Part shown: positions 23,074 to 34,760 of the stretch, piece by piece | Layout of the letters: each line of letters opens with the position of its first letter | Numbering within the stretch: the first letter of the stretch is position 1 | From: Berberis thunbergii | Lineage: Eukaryota > Streptophyta > Magnoliopsida > Ranunculales > Berberidaceae | Direction: 5' to 3' | Assembly (NCBI GenBank): GCA_003290165.1 | Contig: QNQO01005827.1 | Location: 186,001 to 250,000, forward strand | Length of the DNA: 64,000 nt | Notes under the pieces: generated by a model | Database searches by the model: none | What the model was told of the DNA's origin: nothing | What the model saw: the letters and a program-made list of their open reading frames with translations, nothing else | Made by a program: the position numbers and the translations under genes

Positions 23074-24940
23074 CTGCAACAGAACAATCCCTGAGTTATG
23101 ACAAATGACCAGACCTTTCTATGGCAGATAACAACTGAAAACTAGTAGGTCATCTGATCTAAAAGCTTACTAGTTCTGATTATTATTGTAAGTGCACAAT
23201 ATTGTCAAAGATGACCAAAGTTATCTTTTGCCCTTTTTTACATTACTAGTTCTGATTATTATTACCATTTTTAATCTTTTTTTAGAGAATATCCTTCCAG
23301 GATGCAATGATTTCCTGTTTGCCCAGCGTAGCAAAATGATATTGCCGTTTGAATTCAACTTGGATCAATAGGCCTGCCCTTGTTTAGCTAACTAAAAGGT
23401 TCAAACTCATGCAAGTCATTTCATATGACAAACTTGCTCAAAGCAATTCACCTATTTTTGTGTAAACAAGAATCTTGAAGAGTTGTAGAGTAATTTCTTT
23501 TTTCATTTAAAGGGTCTGAACACCTTTGCATAGGAAAGATTGAGCATCATGCAAACTAAAATACAAATCTCATATAAATTGAAAGATAAAAAAAATCCAA
23601 TCACAAAGGGTATGATCTGCAACAAGGAAATTTCGTAAAGCAATGATGTGAGGAAGAATTACAGTACGGAAACCGTTATAAGTATAACTTGGATAAAATA
23701 AATAGAGACATGTGTACAATATATTGTTTTCTAATTCATGGCTGACTTGAGAATTCAAAGTTTTCATAGAGGCTCCGACCTGGTAAAATTGAGAAGACCT
23801 TGTAAGCATGGGGGAAATCCACATGTGACTAGCTACTCTTACAAGTGTCTACCGACATTCATGAATAGAGAGGACTCATGAAATCCTCATAACAAGTAAT
23901 CAAGAGTTGCTTTAAATGATAATGAATGTCCTCTTATTATGGAGGAAGATGATGATTGGCAATTGTGGTCACACATCTATGACATGTTGAGGCAGTTTCA
24001 TAAACTTATGACCTATAAGCATGTTGAGTCCCAAAATGACCTTTCTCAATGCCCGAGAATGTTTTCTAAATTGCACCGATATGAATGCTTTCTAAATTTC
24101 CTCTCATGACCCTCTCTCCTCTTTTCATTTTCTATTATGATTCTTAAAAAAAATGATCGATTTAATTGTTTAATATTCAATGAGATATTTGTAAAACCTT
24201 ACAAATTCTTAAAGAATGAATGATGAATGCATTCAAGGTGTATGCTCAGTTGACAATTAATTTTTTTAAGTTCACTTGTATCTTTCCACATGCTATGCTC
24301 CATCATTTCAGTTAATATCTTATCTTGTGAAAAAATGTTTTTGATGCAGGAAGTATGATTTAAAGAACAACAATTACCTTCTTCCTGAGTGTAACATTCT
24401 CCATTCATTGACATCCCACGCCAGATTCTTGAATCACTATTTTAGAATAGTTATGCCCCTGGAAAACTGAAGACAACAATGTAGAAGTGAGGCAGAGTGT
24501 ATACAAGTAGAAGTTTGGAATAAGATGGTGTCCAATATAGAGTTCAAAGGAATTATAGAGATATGTTTAGACTCGGATTGTATGTGTAACTTAATAATTT
24601 TTCATGTCAATATAGGAACACAATAGGGTTAATGAAATAAACTAGCTTACTCATCTTTATCTTATCTCATTGCAAATCAATTGGAAAGTTGTTCTATACT
24701 AAGGATTTGTACTATCCAAAAACTGCCTTTCTGCCTTCCTACAATCACACATAATAAGAGGTTTTCATGAGGGCTCAGACAGCTAGACTAAGCTAGTTCA
24801 TCACAATCTTCATTCACTTTCTCTATTTGTCTCAACCATTCATTCATTCATTAAAATATATGTGAAGATAATGCATAAAACAATGTTTCTAGGAATGTAT
24901 ACACCCATTAAACGAACACTTAGGGCTGTCAAGAATAAAC
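23074..24940. other. Unassigned DNA between the GH1 fragment and the first Gypsy element
   Basis: No protein domain recognised. The right part (about 24200-24900) may be 3' noncoding sequence of the adjacent minus-strand Gypsy element, and the left part may be CACTA cargo. Neither the CACTA far end nor the Gypsy 3' LTR could be located here. Confidence 0.3.
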
Positions 24941-25767
24941 CAATGTTGCGCACCATCAATTTTTCTTCATTCTCACATCTTTATCCTCATTGACATTTTT
25001 TTTTATAACTATTTTCCTTTTCTTCAACCCTTTTTTCACATAGAGGATTTATGAAATATCTCATATTTTGCTTTTTGATGCCCTTTTTACACCAAGTATA
25101 TCCATCCGTACACATTCCCAGAAAAGTTGGGTAAAAGTTAATGGGTTAACAAATAAAAGTTATTCTAAGGCTCAAAAGAGCTACAAAAAGGTTAATGTTA
25201 TGGGTAAGTTAAAAGGCTAGTTAATGGTCTAAAGAAAAAAATATGCCTAGATCATTTCCTAAGTTCGGGTTAGTATTGTGACATCTCAATTGAATAAGCC
25301 AAGAAGTTCTAGTGTAATAATTCAATTTTGATGTCATTCCCAAAGCAATTGATCAAAAGAACGAAAATAATGAGATCATCAACGAGATAATGTAGACTCA
25401 AGAAAAATCAGAGTTTATGTATAACCCTCAGAAAAATAGAAGGGCTCAAAGCTTTCAGGGTTAAGTCTCCACTATTATTCTAAGGTTTTCTAGTATATAT
25501 TTCACTCATCAAGTTCAAGTTATGCAACATGGCTCATGGTGCAAAGATAATCGAGTTGAAAAATCTTATGAACTAGATCTAACTTAAGGATCATACTAAA
25601 CTTTCAGTCTTTATCAATATACCAATCTGTCAAGTTGGCTTGCATTTTCTTGAGCATTAAACATTTTCATAATCGCAAAACACCAAGTTTTCTTGACAGA
25701 AAAAACACTTTTTTTATTTTATAAAGATAAGAAAAGAAAATACTAAATTCACCGACTCATGAACCCT

Positions 25768-25810
25768 ACCCCCAAACCTAATCCAAACATTGTCCTCAAT
25801 GTTTAACAAA
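25768..25810 (-). other. Conserved ATTGAGGACAAT box and purine tract of element A
   Basis: The minus strand reads ACATTGAGGACAATGT followed by TTTGGGGGTAGGG. The same pair (CATTGGGGACAATG, then TTTGGGGGTGG) is present in element B at 41831-41863. This box is a recurrent landmark in the 3' noncoding region of plant Athila-like elements. The G-rich tract resembles a polypurine tract, although no LTR follows directly. Confidence 0.6.
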
Positions 25811-26107
25811 ATAATTCTGACAAATGAATGAAATAAGTACATGAGAGGAGGTTAGAACAGAATTACCGCGATGAAGATTTTACCAATTTCCAAGAAGTCA
25901 TCCATCAATGAGGCTCACAAACATAAGAATCATGGAGTTTTCATTAGAAATCGATAAAATGCAGACTCGACACTAACAAAGAAAACTAAAAAGAAAAGGC
26001 AAGTTGTAAGTCAAAACTGTTACGGAGCTAACGGGTATGAGTGAAACACAACTAAATAGGGTACTTGAAAATCACTCCAGACTAACAGCAAAGACACACA
26101 ACTAAAG

Positions 26108-26150
26108 CTAGGTTGCCTCCTAGGAGCGCTTGGTTTAACGTCATCAGCCC
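26108..26150 (-). other. Conserved post-integrase GCGCTCCTAGGAGGCAACC motif
   Basis: Minus-strand TTAAACCAAGCGCTCCTAGG followed by AGGCAACC lies about 75-115 nt past the integrase stop. Element B has AGCGCTACTGGGGGGCAACC in the equivalent place (41638-41660). This noncoding motif is shared by related Gypsy families and supports the assignment; its role is unknown. Confidence 0.55.
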
Positions 26151-26223
26151 GACAAAACCCAAAAGATCCTCAATTCTGATACACAAGGTCCTCTAATAAA
26201 ATCACATCAACCTCAACTTCTAA

Positions 26224-27640
26224 TCAAGGTAACTCTAAGAATGGCTTAAGTCGTTCACCATTTACCTTAAATACATGGCCATCCTTAGGGTTAACTATCT
26301 CCATAGCTCCATGTGGGAACACTGCTTTCACAATATAAGGTTCAGACCACCGAGATCTCAACTTTCCAGGAAAAAGTCGTAACCAAGAGTTGAACAACAT
26401 AACTTTTTGAGATGGTTCAAAGGTCTTACGAAGAATGGATTTATCATGAAATATCTTCGTTCGTTCTTTGTAGATTTTGGCATTGTGATACGCATCATTT
26501 CAGATATCTTCCAACTCATTAAGTTGAAGCTTACGATGAGATCCAGCCTTGACCATATCAAAATTGAACGTCTTGATGGCCCAATATGCATGATGTTCTA
26601 ATTCCACAGGCAGATGACATGCTTTTCCAAAAACAAACCCATATGGAGACATTCCAATTGGGGTCTTAAATGTTGTTCTATAAGCCCAGAGAGCATCACT
26701 CAGACGTTGAAACCAGTCTTTACGATCTGGTCTGACTGTCTTCTCTAGAATGTTTTTAATCTCCCGATTGGAAATCTCAACTTGCCCACTTGTTTGTGGA
26801 TGATAGGGGGTGCCAACATTATGAGTGATGAAGTATTTCTTTACTAATATCTCGAAGGGTCTATTGCAAAAATGAGAACCATGGTCACTTATAATGACAC
26901 GCGGAATACCAAAACGAGAAAAATATTATCTTTCAAGAATCTTACCACAACCCTGTGGTCATTCGTTTTACATGGTATCGCTTCTACCCATTTAGACACA
27001 TAATCCACAGCAACAAGGATGAAAAGATTGCCAAACGAAGGCGGGAATGGTCCCATGAAATCAATACCCCAAACATCAAAGATTTCATCCACAAGAATAT
27101 TAGTAAAGGCCATCATGCTGCGACGAGAAATGGAACCCATTTGTTGGCATCGATCACAAGTGGTGCAAAAGGCATGAGTATTTTGAAAAAGGGTAGGCCA
27201 ATAAAAACCACTCTGCAAAACTTTTGCAGCTGTCTTTCTAGAGCTAAAATGACCACCACAAGCTTGCTCATGACAAAATGAGATGATGCTGTGAAATTCA
27301 CTCTCAGGAACACATCTCCTGATAACCTGATCAGGACAATACTTGAACAAGTATGGATCATCCCAGAAGAAATGTCTAACCTCAGCAAGAAATTTGGATC
27401 TATCTTGTTTAGACCACTTAAAAGGAAGTTGACCTGTAACAAGATAGTTCACAATATCTGCATACCAAGGTAATTGGGAGAGAGCAAATTATTGCTCATC
27501 AGGAAATGACTCATTCAATGGTAAATATTCGCTAGATGACTCTACCAAAAGTCTAGATAAATGGTCAGCTATAACGTTTTCCGAACCTTTCTTGTCCCAA
27601 ATTTCAATATCAAACTCTTGTAGCAATAGGACCCATCGAA
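26224..27640 (-). pseudogene. Element A integrase (with end of RNase H)
   Basis: The zinc-binding HHCC region is read as [20 protein letters not shown], then [15 protein letters not shown] and [18 protein letters not shown]. The catalytic core begins with [20 protein letters not shown], giving the first Asp, and [12 protein letters not shown]. Past a frameshift near 26900 come [15 protein letters not shown] (second Asp) and a [19 protein letters not shown] block with the final Glu. The C-terminal part has [20 protein letters not shown] and [20 protein letters not shown] before a TGA at 26224-26226. There is no chromodomain. Breaks are a one-base shift at the RNase H junction (about 27655), a TAA near 27491 and the shift near 26900. 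The protein would have inserted element cDNA into the genome. Confidence 0.85.
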
Positions 27641-28990
27641 TTAAGCGAGGTTTAGCACATTTTTAGAGAAAAGATAATTTAACGCCGCATGATCAGTAAA
27701 AATAATTACTTTGGATCCTATAAGGTAAGACCGAAATTTGTCTAGAGCAAAGACTACAGCTAATAACTTTTTCTCAGTGGTGGAGTAATTAAGTTGTGCG
27801 TCTTGTAGAGTTCTACTAGCGTAATAGATGACATGTGGCTTTTTGTCCAATCGTTGTCCTAGGACAGCTCCGAGTGCAAAGTCGGAAGCATCACACATAA
27901 GCTCAAAGGGAAAGTTCCAATTAGGAGATTGGATGATTGGAGATGAAGCCAATAATTGTTTAAGCTTCTCAAAAGCTTTCAAACAATCTTCATAAAAAAC
28001 AAAAACTGCGTCTTTAGCAAGTAAATTGCATAAAGGACGAGCGATTTTGCTAAAGTCTTTGATGAATCTCCGATAAAATCCAGCATGGCCTAGAAAAGAT
28101 CTAATTTCTTTAACCGTCTTTGGAGGCGGAAGACTCGAAATTAAATTAATTTTGGCTTTGTCGACTTCAATTCCCTTGTGTGAAATTACATGTCCAAGAA
28201 CAATGCCCTGTCGTACCATAAAATGACATTTCTCCCACTTTAAGACAAGATTTTTCTCCACACGTCTATTTAACACTAAAGTTAAATAATGTTGACATTC
28301 ATCAAATGAATCACCAAATACTAAGAAATCATCCATAAATACCTCGAGGAACCTCTCAACCATATCGGAAAAGATACTAAGCATGCATCGCTGAAAAGTA
28401 GCGAGTGCGTTACACAATCCAAAGGGCATTCTCCGACATGCGAAAGTACCAAAGGGACAAGTGAATGTGGTCTTCTCTTGATCCTCGGGTGCAATGGGGA
28501 TTTGGTTATAACTGGAATACCCATCAAGAAAACAATAGTAATCATGTCCAGCTAACCTTTCAAGCATTTGATCAATGAAAGGAAGAGGAAAGTGATCATT
28601 CCTTGTGACCAAGTTCAAATTACGGTAATCAATACATACTCGCCACCCCGTGGTCATGCGGGTTGGTACTAATTCATTCTTGTCATTCTTGATTACAGTT
28701 ACCCCTGACTTCTTTGGGACAACTTGAACAGGACTGACCCAAGGACTATCCAAAATTGGGTAAATTATACCCACATCCAACAATTTGAGCACTTTGGCTC
28801 GGACAACTTCCTTTAGATTAGGATTAAGTCTACGTTGCATTTCACGCGATACTTTGGCATTATCTTCGATATGAATGCGATGCATGCAAACGATTGGACT
28901 TATTCCTTTAATATCCACGATAGTCCACCCAAATGCTGTTTTATGTTCTTTTAAAACATCTAACAATTTTCCTTCCTGTTCTTCAGTCAA
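27641..28990 (-). pseudogene. Element A reverse transcriptase and RNase H
   Basis: A 449-codon open frame. The RT fingers are DVGIIYPILDSPWVSPVQVV; the palm reads GWRVCIDYRNLNLVTRND, HFPLPFIDQMLERLAGHDYY and CFLDGYSSYNQIPIAPEDQ. The catalytic motif is FMDDFLVFG at 28339-28328, where FMDD replaces the usual YVDD. The connection has KTVKEIRSFLGHAGFYRRF. RNase H begins FELMCDASDFALGAVLGQR and has YASRTLQDAQLNYSTTEKKL and FTDHAALNYL. Catalytic residues are intact through the RT and the first RNase H Asp/Glu/Asp positions. The frame ends when a one-base shift (about 27655) disconnects it from integrase. This is the best-preserved enzyme in the window. Confidence 0.9.
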
Positions 28991-29029
28991 TGCAGATGAA
29001 ATAATAACAAGTAAGGTATTGTCAACACC

Positions 29030-30124
29030 TTAAAATGCATACTTGAGGTTGTCAGGTAGTACTTTTAGGTCGAGCTTGGGTGGTTGTTCAACGGAATGGA
29101 CTTGTTTTGACTCACTGAGTGGAAGAGGTTCCACCCTAGGCTTCCATTTATAACTGGCTTCCATTATAGGGGTAGAGTCAAGCAAAGCATTGACTTCCCT
29201 GATGGAATCATTAATATCGAAGTCCAAATCAAAATGAGTCAAACAAGCCTCTAAAGGATCATTAAACTGAGGAAATGAATGTTCCACCAAACTCTCAATC
29301 ATGTTAACCTCAAAGGAATCCTTCGACTCGAGAGGTTGTTGACTTATATTAAATACTCTGAGTTCGACGGTCGTGTTACCAAATGATAATTTCATGATTC
29401 CATTTCGGCAATTAATGATAGCATTGGATGTGGCCAAAAATGGACGACCCAAAATAACTGGAATGTGACTAGAGGGATTGTGAACAGGTTGTGTGTCAAG
29501 GACTATGAAGTCCACGAGGAAATAAAATTTGTCAACCTTAATGATCACATCCTCTATCACACCGCGGGGGACTCGGACAGATCTGTCTGCCAATTGCAGT
29601 GTCACTTGAGTTGGTTTCAACTCACCAAGACCCAATTGCACATATATTAAATATGGAAATAGATTAACACTTGCCCCTAAATCTAACAGTTCCTTCTCAA
29701 TCATATGATCACCAATCACACATGAAATAGTCGGGCAACCAGGATCTTTGTACTTAAGTGGGGTTTTGTGTTGAAGGATGGAGCTAACTTGCTCAGTTAG
29801 GAAGGCTCTTTTGTGCACATTCAGTTTTCGCTTTTGTGTACACAAATCCTTCAAGAACTTGGCATAAGAGGGGACTTGCTTAATGGCCTCGAGTAATGGA
29901 ATATTGATTTGAACTTGTTTAAAAATTTCCATTATATCGTTGGCATTTGTTCCTTTCTTCGCTTGAACTAACCGCAATGGAAATTGTGCTCTAGGCATAT
30001 AGGATGCCTTGGTAGGATCAGAGTCAAGATGATGATCCTCTTGAGAAGATGAGGTTTTATCAGCCTCCTTCTCAGAGGGAGGTGTGATTTGCTTTGGCAT
30101 GGACTGGGATTCAGGGTCAATCAA
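29030..30124 (-). pseudogene. Element A aspartic protease region
   Basis: 364 codons. The N-terminal part is a polar linker from Gag. QVNIPLLEAIKQVPSYAKFL and LKDLCTQKRKL form the helix block that precedes the protease in Athila/Tat elements. The active-site motif reads LLDLGASVNLFP (about residues 145-156), where DLGA stands in place of the retroviral D-T/S-G-A; this variant is common in the group. IPVILGRPFLATSNAIINCR is the C-terminal ILGRPFL flap/hydrophobic block. The frame stops before the RT frame, so Gag-Pol is no longer continuous. Confidence 0.8.
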
Positions 30125-30479
30125 ATTAGGAATTCTAATTTGGTTGTCAACTTGTTTTCCACTCCTAAGAGTGATGATAGATTTAACATCTTCATTGCGT
30201 GGCTGAGATGAACTGCCTATTTCGAATTGGCCCTTAGGATTTTGAATGGGTTGACCAGGGAATCTTCCTGCTTCTCTTCAGGAAAGAATTTTGCTATTTG
30301 ACTCACAATCATCTCAAGCTTTTGGATGGCTTGAGATTCTTGTTGAGAATTAGCTCTTAGTTCGGTGATAGCTTGAGAGTTTTGTTCGAGTATGGTTCAT
30401 GTTCTCTGCATAAATTGGTTCATTGTATCCTGAAAACTCTGAGTGTTAGAGAGAGGAACATCTTGATTGAATTGAGGCC

Positions 30480-31661
30480 TATTAGTAGGAATTGGAGCTC
30501 GAGGAGCTTGAGGGATAACAACTGGGCCTCCTTGATGTTGACCATGGGCTCATGAGAGATTAGAGTGTTTGGCTAAACCTGGATTGTAAAAATTTGAGTG
30601 TGGATTATAACCAGATTGCCTAAAGGTATTGAATGCATTGACTTGTTCAGCAAAATAAGCAGGGTACTCATTTTTCAAGTGACAGTCTGATGTGGAATGA
30701 CTAGAACTTGAACATGCAGCACAAACCTCGGGTGGAACATTGGTTTGGACTGATGGCTGAGACTTTTCCAGATATGCATCAATCTTTTGTGCCATTGTCA
30801 TTACAACGGCTTCCAACCTTGAAGAAGGGGGAAGATGAGGAGTAGATGATGTCTCCCTTACTTCATACAAACTGCCATTTCGCCTATCCGAGTCTTTTCT
30901 TGAATAATCCCATTGTTGAGAATTTTATGAAATAGCTTCAAAGAATTCCCAAATCTCATTAGCACTCATCTTCATAAGTGACCCACCACTAGTGGCGTCA
31001 ATCATTTGACGGTTTTGAGGGGTTAACGCGTCTTGAAAGTATTGAACCAAGCGCCACTTTTCAAAGCCGTGATGGGGACACCTAGTAATGAGTTCATTGA
31101 ATCTTTCCCAACATTCATAGAAATGCTCACCCTCTTTCTGTTGAAAATTAGATATATCTCTTCGAATGGCATTTGTTTTATGAATAGGAAAATATTTTGT
31201 CAAAAATTTTCCTGATAGGGCATCCCAAGTGTCGATGGTTCCAGTTTCTAAGGAGTTTAACCATGACTTCGCCCTATCTTTTAAAGAAAAGGGGAACAGC
31301 CTAAGACGAACCGAGTCATCAGAAAAATTGGGATATTTCAGAGTAGCACATATGTCAAGAAACTCTTTGACATGAAGATAAGGATCCTCTTTTTCTATAT
31401 CATAAAAGGAAGGCAAAAGGTGGATAATTGATGGTTTTAGCTCAAAGCTATTTGCAGTGGTCTCAGGCAAGACAATGCAAGATGGGTGTTATTGGAACGT
31501 GGAGAGAAATAATCTTTAAATGCTCTCTCCCCAGCCATTTCTGTGGTCTCACTCGACAAGGAGAAAGATTCTAGTAGGTCAATGGGGACTTCAAATAACT
31601 CTACAGGATCCTCTCGGATTAGTCTATCTCTTGAATCTCGTTCCCAAAGACGCATAAACAA
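30480..31661 (-). pseudogene. Element A Gag
   Basis: Two overlapping frames. From 31661 the frame reads AGERAFKDYFSPRSNNTH; a shift near 31475 leads to the retrotransposon Gag domain with FELKPSIIHLLPSFYDIEKE, LRLFPFSLKDRAKSWLNSLE, KFLTKYFPIHKTNAIRRDIS and ERFNELITRCPHHGF. After a TGA near 30922 the frame continues to a zinc knuckle CAACSSSSHSTSDC (30723-30682, CX2CX4HX4C). A glutamine-rich segment follows to about 30480. It would form the virus-like particle and package RNA; it is broken by at least one frameshift and three stops. Confidence 0.82.
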
Positions 31662-33002
31662 GTCTAAACCAAATGAGTTTTGAAATGTTTACTAACCTAA
31701 AAAAATCACGCACAAACTCAAACATAAACAACAACCAATTGATGCACAAGAAAAAAAAATGCCTCCCTAAGCAATCAGTGTTTTTGAGATTAATTATCTT
31801 TTTATCTTTGGGGGACAGATTATTTATTATGTAGTCTTTATATCAGAGCAATGGGTGCTACAAGATGATCCTAAGAGTGTATACTTTACACCACAAAGTT
31901 CAAAATCAGTAGGCTAGAGTTTTGTTTCAAAGAAACCGGATTATTGCACAAGAGAAGGAGGTGACAATGGTCCAATTAAGTACTTCCTTGTGCTACCGCT
32001 CTGTAAGCAAATAGATGTGAGAACGATGTGATGTTAAATGCACACTTGAGGCTTGTGTTTCTAACCCAAAACTGTTAGTTACACCAATCCTTTTTGTGGA
32101 TCGTAGCTTACTTATGACTCGGCGTACCGGGTAAATTATCCTTGTGGCAATGGCCTCTCGAAGTTCATTGAATGATTAAACCCATCGTCACTTTTAGCTT
32201 GGGTCAACACAAAAATTATTGGATTCACCTTGGTCTAGGTTGTCCTATGAACACCGTACCTAAAAGATGGCTCTATTTAACTTGCTAATTGATTTTAATT
32301 ATGTTAGGCTATTGGTTGCACACAACTGGAGTGATGAGGTGGGGATATCAAGTCCCACCAGTTTCTATTTATATGTTGGGTCTGCTTATTATGAATTACT
32401 AAAGTTTAGCATCCACAATTACAGAAATTTAGCAACCAATCACACAATTTCAAACAATTACACCAAGAACCCTGGTCGCTAATTCGTTGCATGTGATAGA
32501 AATACTTAAAGTGCGCGTATTCCAATCTGCACAAAAAGTTAGCACAATTCAAAAAAATGTCCGACTTCTTTTTATCCGTTTCACTCAACACACAAGCACA
32601 TGCAAATAAATATATTGGTCTTGGTATTAGAAGTCGGATTTCTAAATCACAAGAGATTATTGGGTACAATTAAAATTGTTTCCCTACAATTTCTTTTGAC
32701 TTAGAAATTTTTTTTTTTTTTTGTGATTAAACAAAATGAAAACAGTAGAGTTTAAAAATTATTACACCACACACTCGTAAAACGAGGTGAAAATAAAATT
32801 AAAACTCTCCTCACAAAATAAAAATAAAATTTGCTTGATGTTTTGAAGGATTGTCCAATTTTCTCGAGAAGCGTGTATTCTACAAAATCAAACAAATAAA
32901 ATGAAATTAGTGTAAAAAGAACTTAGCAAAATAATAAAAAAATTTGTTTGAATTTTTTTTTGAAATTAGTAATAATAAATCTTAAATTTAATTACACCGC
33001 TA
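31662..33002 (-). other. Element A 5' untranslated leader
   Basis: Noncoding sequence between the primer site and Gag. It contains poly-T/poly-A tracts (32703-32723) and no supported gene. Short open frames at 32267-32482 and 32406-32669 show no motif. Confidence 0.5.
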
Positions 33003-33023
33003 CCTTCCCCGGCAACGGCGCCA
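33003..33023 (-). promoter_or_regulatory. Primer-binding site complementary to tRNA-Asp
   Basis: The minus strand reads TGGCGCCGTTGCCGGGGA immediately inside the LTR edge. This matches the complement of the 3' end of plant tRNA-Asp(GTC), which primes Athila-like elements. It fixes the orientation of element A and the inner end of the LTR at about 33030. Confidence 0.8.
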
Positions 33024-33029
33024 AAAACT

Positions 33030-34760
33030 TGTTGCGGGTTTAACTAACCTAAATAAATAGGTTAATTCAACCCACTTGTAATAACCGCAAGTGCACGGTG
33101 CCTAACTGGTAGACAACGGCAAGTACGGGTCGATCCCACGAGGAAGGTGGATGCAATTGAAATTTATAATTTAATTTAAACTAATTTAAATGGAAAATGG
33201 GGTTACAACATTTTAAAACTAAACTAAAAATAAATTTAAAATTAAGAAAAGTAAAATAAAAGAAAAATGTGGATTTTGTGGACTTGGATTCACCAATGAG
33301 TTAGCAAAAATTATTTAAATCTAAATTACTGAATTTAAAAAACGAGAAGCTTTAGGGATAAGAATCCATTGCTTACATCGAATATATGATCGTTAAAATC
33401 AAATTAAATTATATCATGTTTCTATCAAACATTAACAAATTATTTCAAGCAAAAGCAATTTATCAAAAACTTTTAGAAATAAATTGTAATTAACAATTAA
33501 GCACACAATTCAGTAAAATCAATCAAAATAACTTATACAACCCATTTAGTTTGTCGCAAACTAGATGTGGTGGTACCCACAAGCTCTGTGGTATTACAGA
33601 GAGAAACTGGGGTGAAAATAGCGAAAAACAGATTTTAAATCATTCCCGCGCCTCTGCTACAGTTCCTTTCGTCTCCAACGTGACAGCGCCGCTTGCGACG
33701 TTGTTCTTCGCGCCTATTGGTTCGCTCCTCGCTCCTCCGATTGGTTCTGAACCTGCAAAAAGAGAGAGAGAAAGTGAGGAAACACTGAATTAAGGAAAGG
33801 AAGCAGAAAGAAAATCAAAACAGAGAGTTTGCGGAGCCCTGTTTTTCTTGTCCCGGTGATTTGTGCCGCCTGCTGAAGCGCCGCTTGCGACGGTGGTCGT
33901 GAGAGAGGGAGGCAGGAAGGAGCTTGATACAAAAAGAGGCCGAGAGAAGAGGGGGAACGGTGGCGACGGGGAGGCGGAACAGAGCCGCGGTGAGGCTCAA
34001 TTTCGCGGCGTGGTGGTGGTTCTCGGTCTGTTGTGATGCAAGAACAGAGAGGGCGAGGTGGAGCAGGGGAGATCGTGGAGAAGAGAGGAAAACAAGGAGC
34101 AGGGTCTGTGGCGAGGCGGAGGTCTGACACGTAACAGGGTTGTCACTCCTCTGTTTCGTGGTGGTGGCGGTGCTCGGGTGATGGTGGCTGAGAGCGAGAG
34201 GGAGAGAGACGACGAAATGAAGGGTAATGGTGGTGATGGCGAGGTGATGTTTTTAACGTGAAACAGGGTTGTCACGTCCTTGTTTCACGGTGATTAGTGC
34301 AGTGGTGGTCTGTTTCGTGGTGTGAGGGGTGGGTGATGGTGGGAGAACGAGATGGTAGTGGTGGCTGTGTGGACAGGGGAGAGGAGCAGGGAGATGCTCG
34401 GGTGATGGTGGCGGAGCTTGGTGGTGTGGCTGATGATGGATGGGGATGGTGATGAGAATCACTCGATGAAGGACTGAGGATTTGATTCTCAACTGATTTT
34501 TTTTCTTCCTTACTTTCTCATCCATTGAATTTTTGTATTTAAAGAGAATTAGGAGAAAATGAATATGGACAAGTTCAGGAGAGTGTTCAATGAGTGATTG
34601 AAGGAAAAAAAAATCAAAATCTTTGGTGATTGAGGGAATGTGTCTAAGGTTTGATTGGGCTTAGCATTGGATTTGGATTTAAGTTATGGGCTTGGTTTTG
34701 GGTTTATGGGTTAGGTTTTGGGTTTAGGTTATGGGCTTAGGTTTTGGGTTTTGATGTGTG
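33030..34760 (-). repeat. Element A 5' LTR (outer end approximate)
   Basis: The LTR begins (plus sense) with TGTTGCGGGTTTAACTAACC next to the primer site. It contains the words CCGCAAGTGCACGG and AAGTACGGGTCGATCCCACG, which are common to LTRs of this group. 33640-34480 is a GC-rich purine/GGTGGT minisatellite region with open frames on both strands that I treat as noncoding. 34670-34755 is a GGGTTT(A/T)GGG-like repeat. The outer end is not fixed because no second LTR is available for comparison. Confidence 0.6.

Larger units (their letters stand above)
24950..34760 (-). mobile_element. Ty3/Gypsy LTR retrotransposon, Athila-like (element A)
   Basis: On the minus strand the order is LTR, primer-binding site, gag, protease, RT, RNase H, integrase, then a long 3' noncoding region. 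No chromodomain follows integrase, and the primer site matches tRNA-Asp; both fit the Athila branch of non-chromoviral plant Gypsy elements. Only the 5' LTR (right-hand side) is identified. The 3' LTR should lie below about 25 kb but was not recognised, so it is lost or beyond recognition. Several stops and frameshifts make the element non-autonomous. The lower and upper limits given are approximate. Confidence 0.8.

Noticed and set aside
23312..23340. Possible TTTGCT...GCAAA box marking the element A PPT
   Set aside because: Palindromy is weak and neither a PPT nor an LTR start is attached.
29465..29650. Plus-strand open frame
   Set aside because: It is antisense to the element A protease.
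33714..34525. Long Pro/Arg/Ser-rich open frames on both strands
   Set aside because: They arise from the GC-rich low-complexity part of the LTR; all frames are repetitive and carry no domain.
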